Origin: Candidatus Hydrogenedentota bacterium
GTDB taxonomy: Bacteria; Hydrogenedentota; Hydrogenedentia; Hydrogenedentales; SCBR16-9
DNA length: 8,233 nucleotides
Direction: 5' to 3'
NCBI GenBank assembly: GCA_007116095.1
Contig: SKJD01000463.1
Coordinates: 1 to 8,233, forward strand
The translations under genes were made by a program, and so were the position numbers. Under the pieces are notes generated by a model. The model did no database searches and was not told where the DNA came from. It was given only the letters and a program-made list of their open reading frames with translations. Positions 6,923-8,233 of the stretch are shown piece after piece. Each line of letters starts with the position of its first letter. Position 1 is the stretch's first letter.

Positions 6923-7555
6923 ATGAAATTTGGTAAGAAAGAGCGTGAAGCCCTCCTGGACCCGCTGTTTAATAACAACCCCATTGCCTTGCAGGTGCTT
7001 GGTATCTGCTCCGCACTGGCGGTGACCACGCGGATGGATACGGCCCTGGTGATGTGCGGCGCCGTCATTGGCGTTATGGCCTGCTCCTCGTTGGTGGTGA
7101 GCCTGTTGCGCAACAACATACCGCCGAGTATCCGGATTATTGTGCAATTGTCCATCATCGCCTCGTTCGTGATTCTGACCGACCAGATTTTGAAGGCCTA
7201 CCTGTTTGAAATCAGTAAGTCGCTCTCAGTCTTTGTCGGGCTGATTATCACCAACTGTATCGTGATGGGGCGCTGTGAAGCGTACGCCATGCAGAACGGT
7301 CCCTTCATGAGCGTGGTGGACGCCGTCGGCAATGCGCTGGGCTACAGCTTGATACTTGTTGGTACAGCGTTCTTCCGGGAATTGATCGGCTCCGGCTCGC
7401 TCTTCGGGTACACCATCCTGCGTCCGGTGACCGAAGAAGGGTGGTATTACCCAAACGGCATGATGGTGCTTTCACCCGGAGCCTTTTTCCTGATCGGGCT
7501 CTTTATCTGGGCTATTCGAGCATGGAAGCCCGAACAGGTTGAGGAGGAAAACTAG
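6923..7555 (+). CDS. nqrD: Na+-translocating NADH:quinone reductase subunit D
   Basis: NqrD is an integral membrane subunit that forms an inverted-symmetry pair with NqrE and shares an iron centre between them. It has 210 residues, the same as V. cholerae. [20 protein letters not shown] (17-36) and [12 protein letters not shown] (106-117) supply Cys29 and Cys112, the conserved iron ligands. Asp133 in SVVDAVGN matches a residue linked to Na+ uptake in V. cholerae. The conserved [13 protein letters not shown] and [19 protein letters not shown] motifs complete the family pattern. About six membrane helices are likely. Extra cysteines occur at 45, 54 and 118; the last sits next to the iron-ligand helix, where I recall alanine in V. 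cholerae. AAGGGAG at 6905-6911 precedes the ATG by 11 bases. It begins 4 bases after nqrC. NqrD is related to RsxE/RnfE, but the gene order with nqrA and nqrB settles the call. Confidence 0.97.
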   Translation: MKFGKKEREALLDPLFNNNPIALQVLGICSALAVTTRMDTALVMCGAVIGVMACSSLVVSLLRNNIPPSIRIIVQLSIIASFVILTDQILKAYLFEISKSLSVFVGLIITNCIVMGRCEAYAMQNGPFMSVVDAVGNALGYSLILVGTAFFRELIGSGSLFGYTILRPVTEEGWYYPNGMMVLSPGAFFLIGLFIWAIRAWKPEQVEEEN

Positions 7556-7560
7556 ACACC

Positions 7561-8184
7561 ATGGAACATTATCTCAGCATATTTGTAACGGCCGTCTTTA
7601 TCGAGAATATGGCCCTGGCCTTCTTCTTGGGCATGTGCTCCTTTCTCGCCTGTTCCAAGAAAGTGGACGCCTCTTTCGGACTGGGCATGGCGGTGGTTTT
7701 CGTTTTGTCCATCACCGTGCCGGCAAACCATCTGATTTACAACTATTTCCTGAAAGCTGGCTCGATGACCTGGATGCCCTTCATCGGGGACCAAATGGCC
7801 ACGGTGAATCTGGAGTTCCTCTCCTTCCTGACCGCTATCGGCGTAATTGCCGCTATGGTGCAGCTCGTGGAAATGACGCTGGACCGCTATGTACCTTGGC
7901 TCTACGCCTCGTTGGGGATTTTCCTGCCGCTTATCGCTGTGAACTGCGCTATCCTTGGTGGCTCGCTCTTCATGATTGAGCGCAGCTATACCTTCGGGGA
8001 AAGTGTGGTCTTCGGGATGGGTGCCGGCGTCGGCTTCCTGCTGGCCATTGTGGCCCTGGCCTCGATCCGCGAGAAGATGCGCTACAGCGATGTGCCGGAC
8101 GGGTTGAAGGGCTTGGGGATTACCTTTATGATTACCGGCCTCATGGCCATCGGATTCATGGTCTTCTCCGGCATTCAGTTGTAA
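7561..8184 (+). CDS. nqrE: Na+-translocating NADH:quinone reductase subunit E
   Basis: NqrE is the membrane partner of NqrD, about six helices, sharing the intramembrane iron centre. [21 protein letters not shown] at the start and [14 protein letters not shown] (22-35) with Cys26, plus [11 protein letters not shown] (124-134) with Cys129, give the iron-ligand pair (26 and 120 in V. cholerae). Glu104 in QLVEMTLDR corresponds to V. cholerae Glu95, linked to Na+ uptake. The C-terminus ([21 protein letters not shown], 169-189) is highly typical. At 207 residues it is about 9 longer than V. cholerae; the extra residues lie in the loop near 65-84. Cys31 is an additional cysteine where I recall valine in V. 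cholerae. GAGGAGG at 7541-7547, inside the nqrD end, is 13 bases from the ATG. The gene is 5 bases after nqrD. NqrE is a homologue of RsxA/RnfA, but context fixes the call. Confidence 0.97.
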   Translation: MEHYLSIFVTAVFIENMALAFFLGMCSFLACSKKVDASFGLGMAVVFVLSITVPANHLIYNYFLKAGSMTWMPFIGDQMATVNLEFLSFLTAIGVIAAMVQLVEMTLDRYVPWLYASLGIFLPLIAVNCAILGGSLFMIERSYTFGESVVFGMGAGVGFLLAIVALASIREKMRYSDVPDGLKGLGITFMITGLMAIGFMVFSGIQL

Positions 8185-8233
8185 TTCCTGTTTGGGCGCA
8201 TCAATCCAGTTGTACGCCTGAAAACTATTTAAG
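8185..8233 (+). other. Spacer after nqrE; nqrF not reached
   Basis: The last 49 bases contain no ATG or GTG, and the TTG and CTG frames reach stop codons within a few codons. If nqrF follows, it begins beyond the window, after a gap longer than any other in the operon. An 8-base direct repeat, CAGTTGTA, occurs at 8176-8183 (end of nqrE) and 8207-8214; it may be chance. No terminator hairpin is seen. Confidence 0.6.

Noticed and set aside
3523..8184. Rnf/Rsx complex instead of Nqr
   Set aside because: The first gene lacks the ferredoxin-type cysteine clusters of RnfC, and no rnfB is present. Order and lengths fit nqrA to nqrE.

Overview
The window looks like a chromosomal piece of a Gram-negative, probably proteobacterial, genome of medium G+C. 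It holds ordinary, conserved genes with no mobile element, CRISPR array, rRNA or tRNA that I can see. The nqr genes are closest to the gammaproteobacterial (Vibrio-type) pattern by eye. The cysteine block of UvrC also resembles forms I associate with deeper-branching proteobacteria, so I do not name a genus.

Layout: (1) 1-298, minus strand: the 5' part of a membrane-anchored alpha/beta-hydrolase gene that runs off the left edge. Its GTG start lies opposite a spurious plus-strand frame, so it is easily missed. (2) 457-2364, minus: uvrC, complete, encoding the nucleotide-excision-repair endonuclease subunit. (3) 2365-2514: a divergent intergenic region with a perfect TATAAT on the plus strand, an 8-bp-stem hairpin at the predicted transcript start and a small inverted repeat. 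(4) 2515-3096, plus: a DUF2062 membrane protein, with a GTG start fixed by a strong ribosome binding site. (5) 3097-3522: a 426-base intergenic region with a plausible sigma70-type promoter for the next operon and no convincing gene. (6) 3523-8184, plus: nqrA, nqrB, nqrC, nqrD and nqrE, tightly packed (gaps of 14, -14, 4 and 5 bases). They encode five of the six subunits of the Na+-translocating NADH:quinone oxidoreductase. (7) 8185-8233: 49 bases after nqrE with no start codon for nqrF.

Function: Na+-NQR oxidises NADH in the cytoplasm, reduces quinone in the inner membrane and exports Na+. Covalent-FMN threonines in NqrB and NqrC, the iron-binding cysteine pairs in NqrD and NqrE, and acidic membrane residues linked to Na+ transport in Vibrio cholerae are all present. 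The pump is therefore predicted to be functional once NqrF (the NADH/FAD/[2Fe-2S] entry subunit, outside the window) is added.

I found no previously undescribed system. The points worth a second look are modest: extra cysteines near the NqrD/NqrE iron site, a longer NqrE loop, the break in spacing before the expected nqrF, and the hairpin at the start of the DUF2062 transcript.
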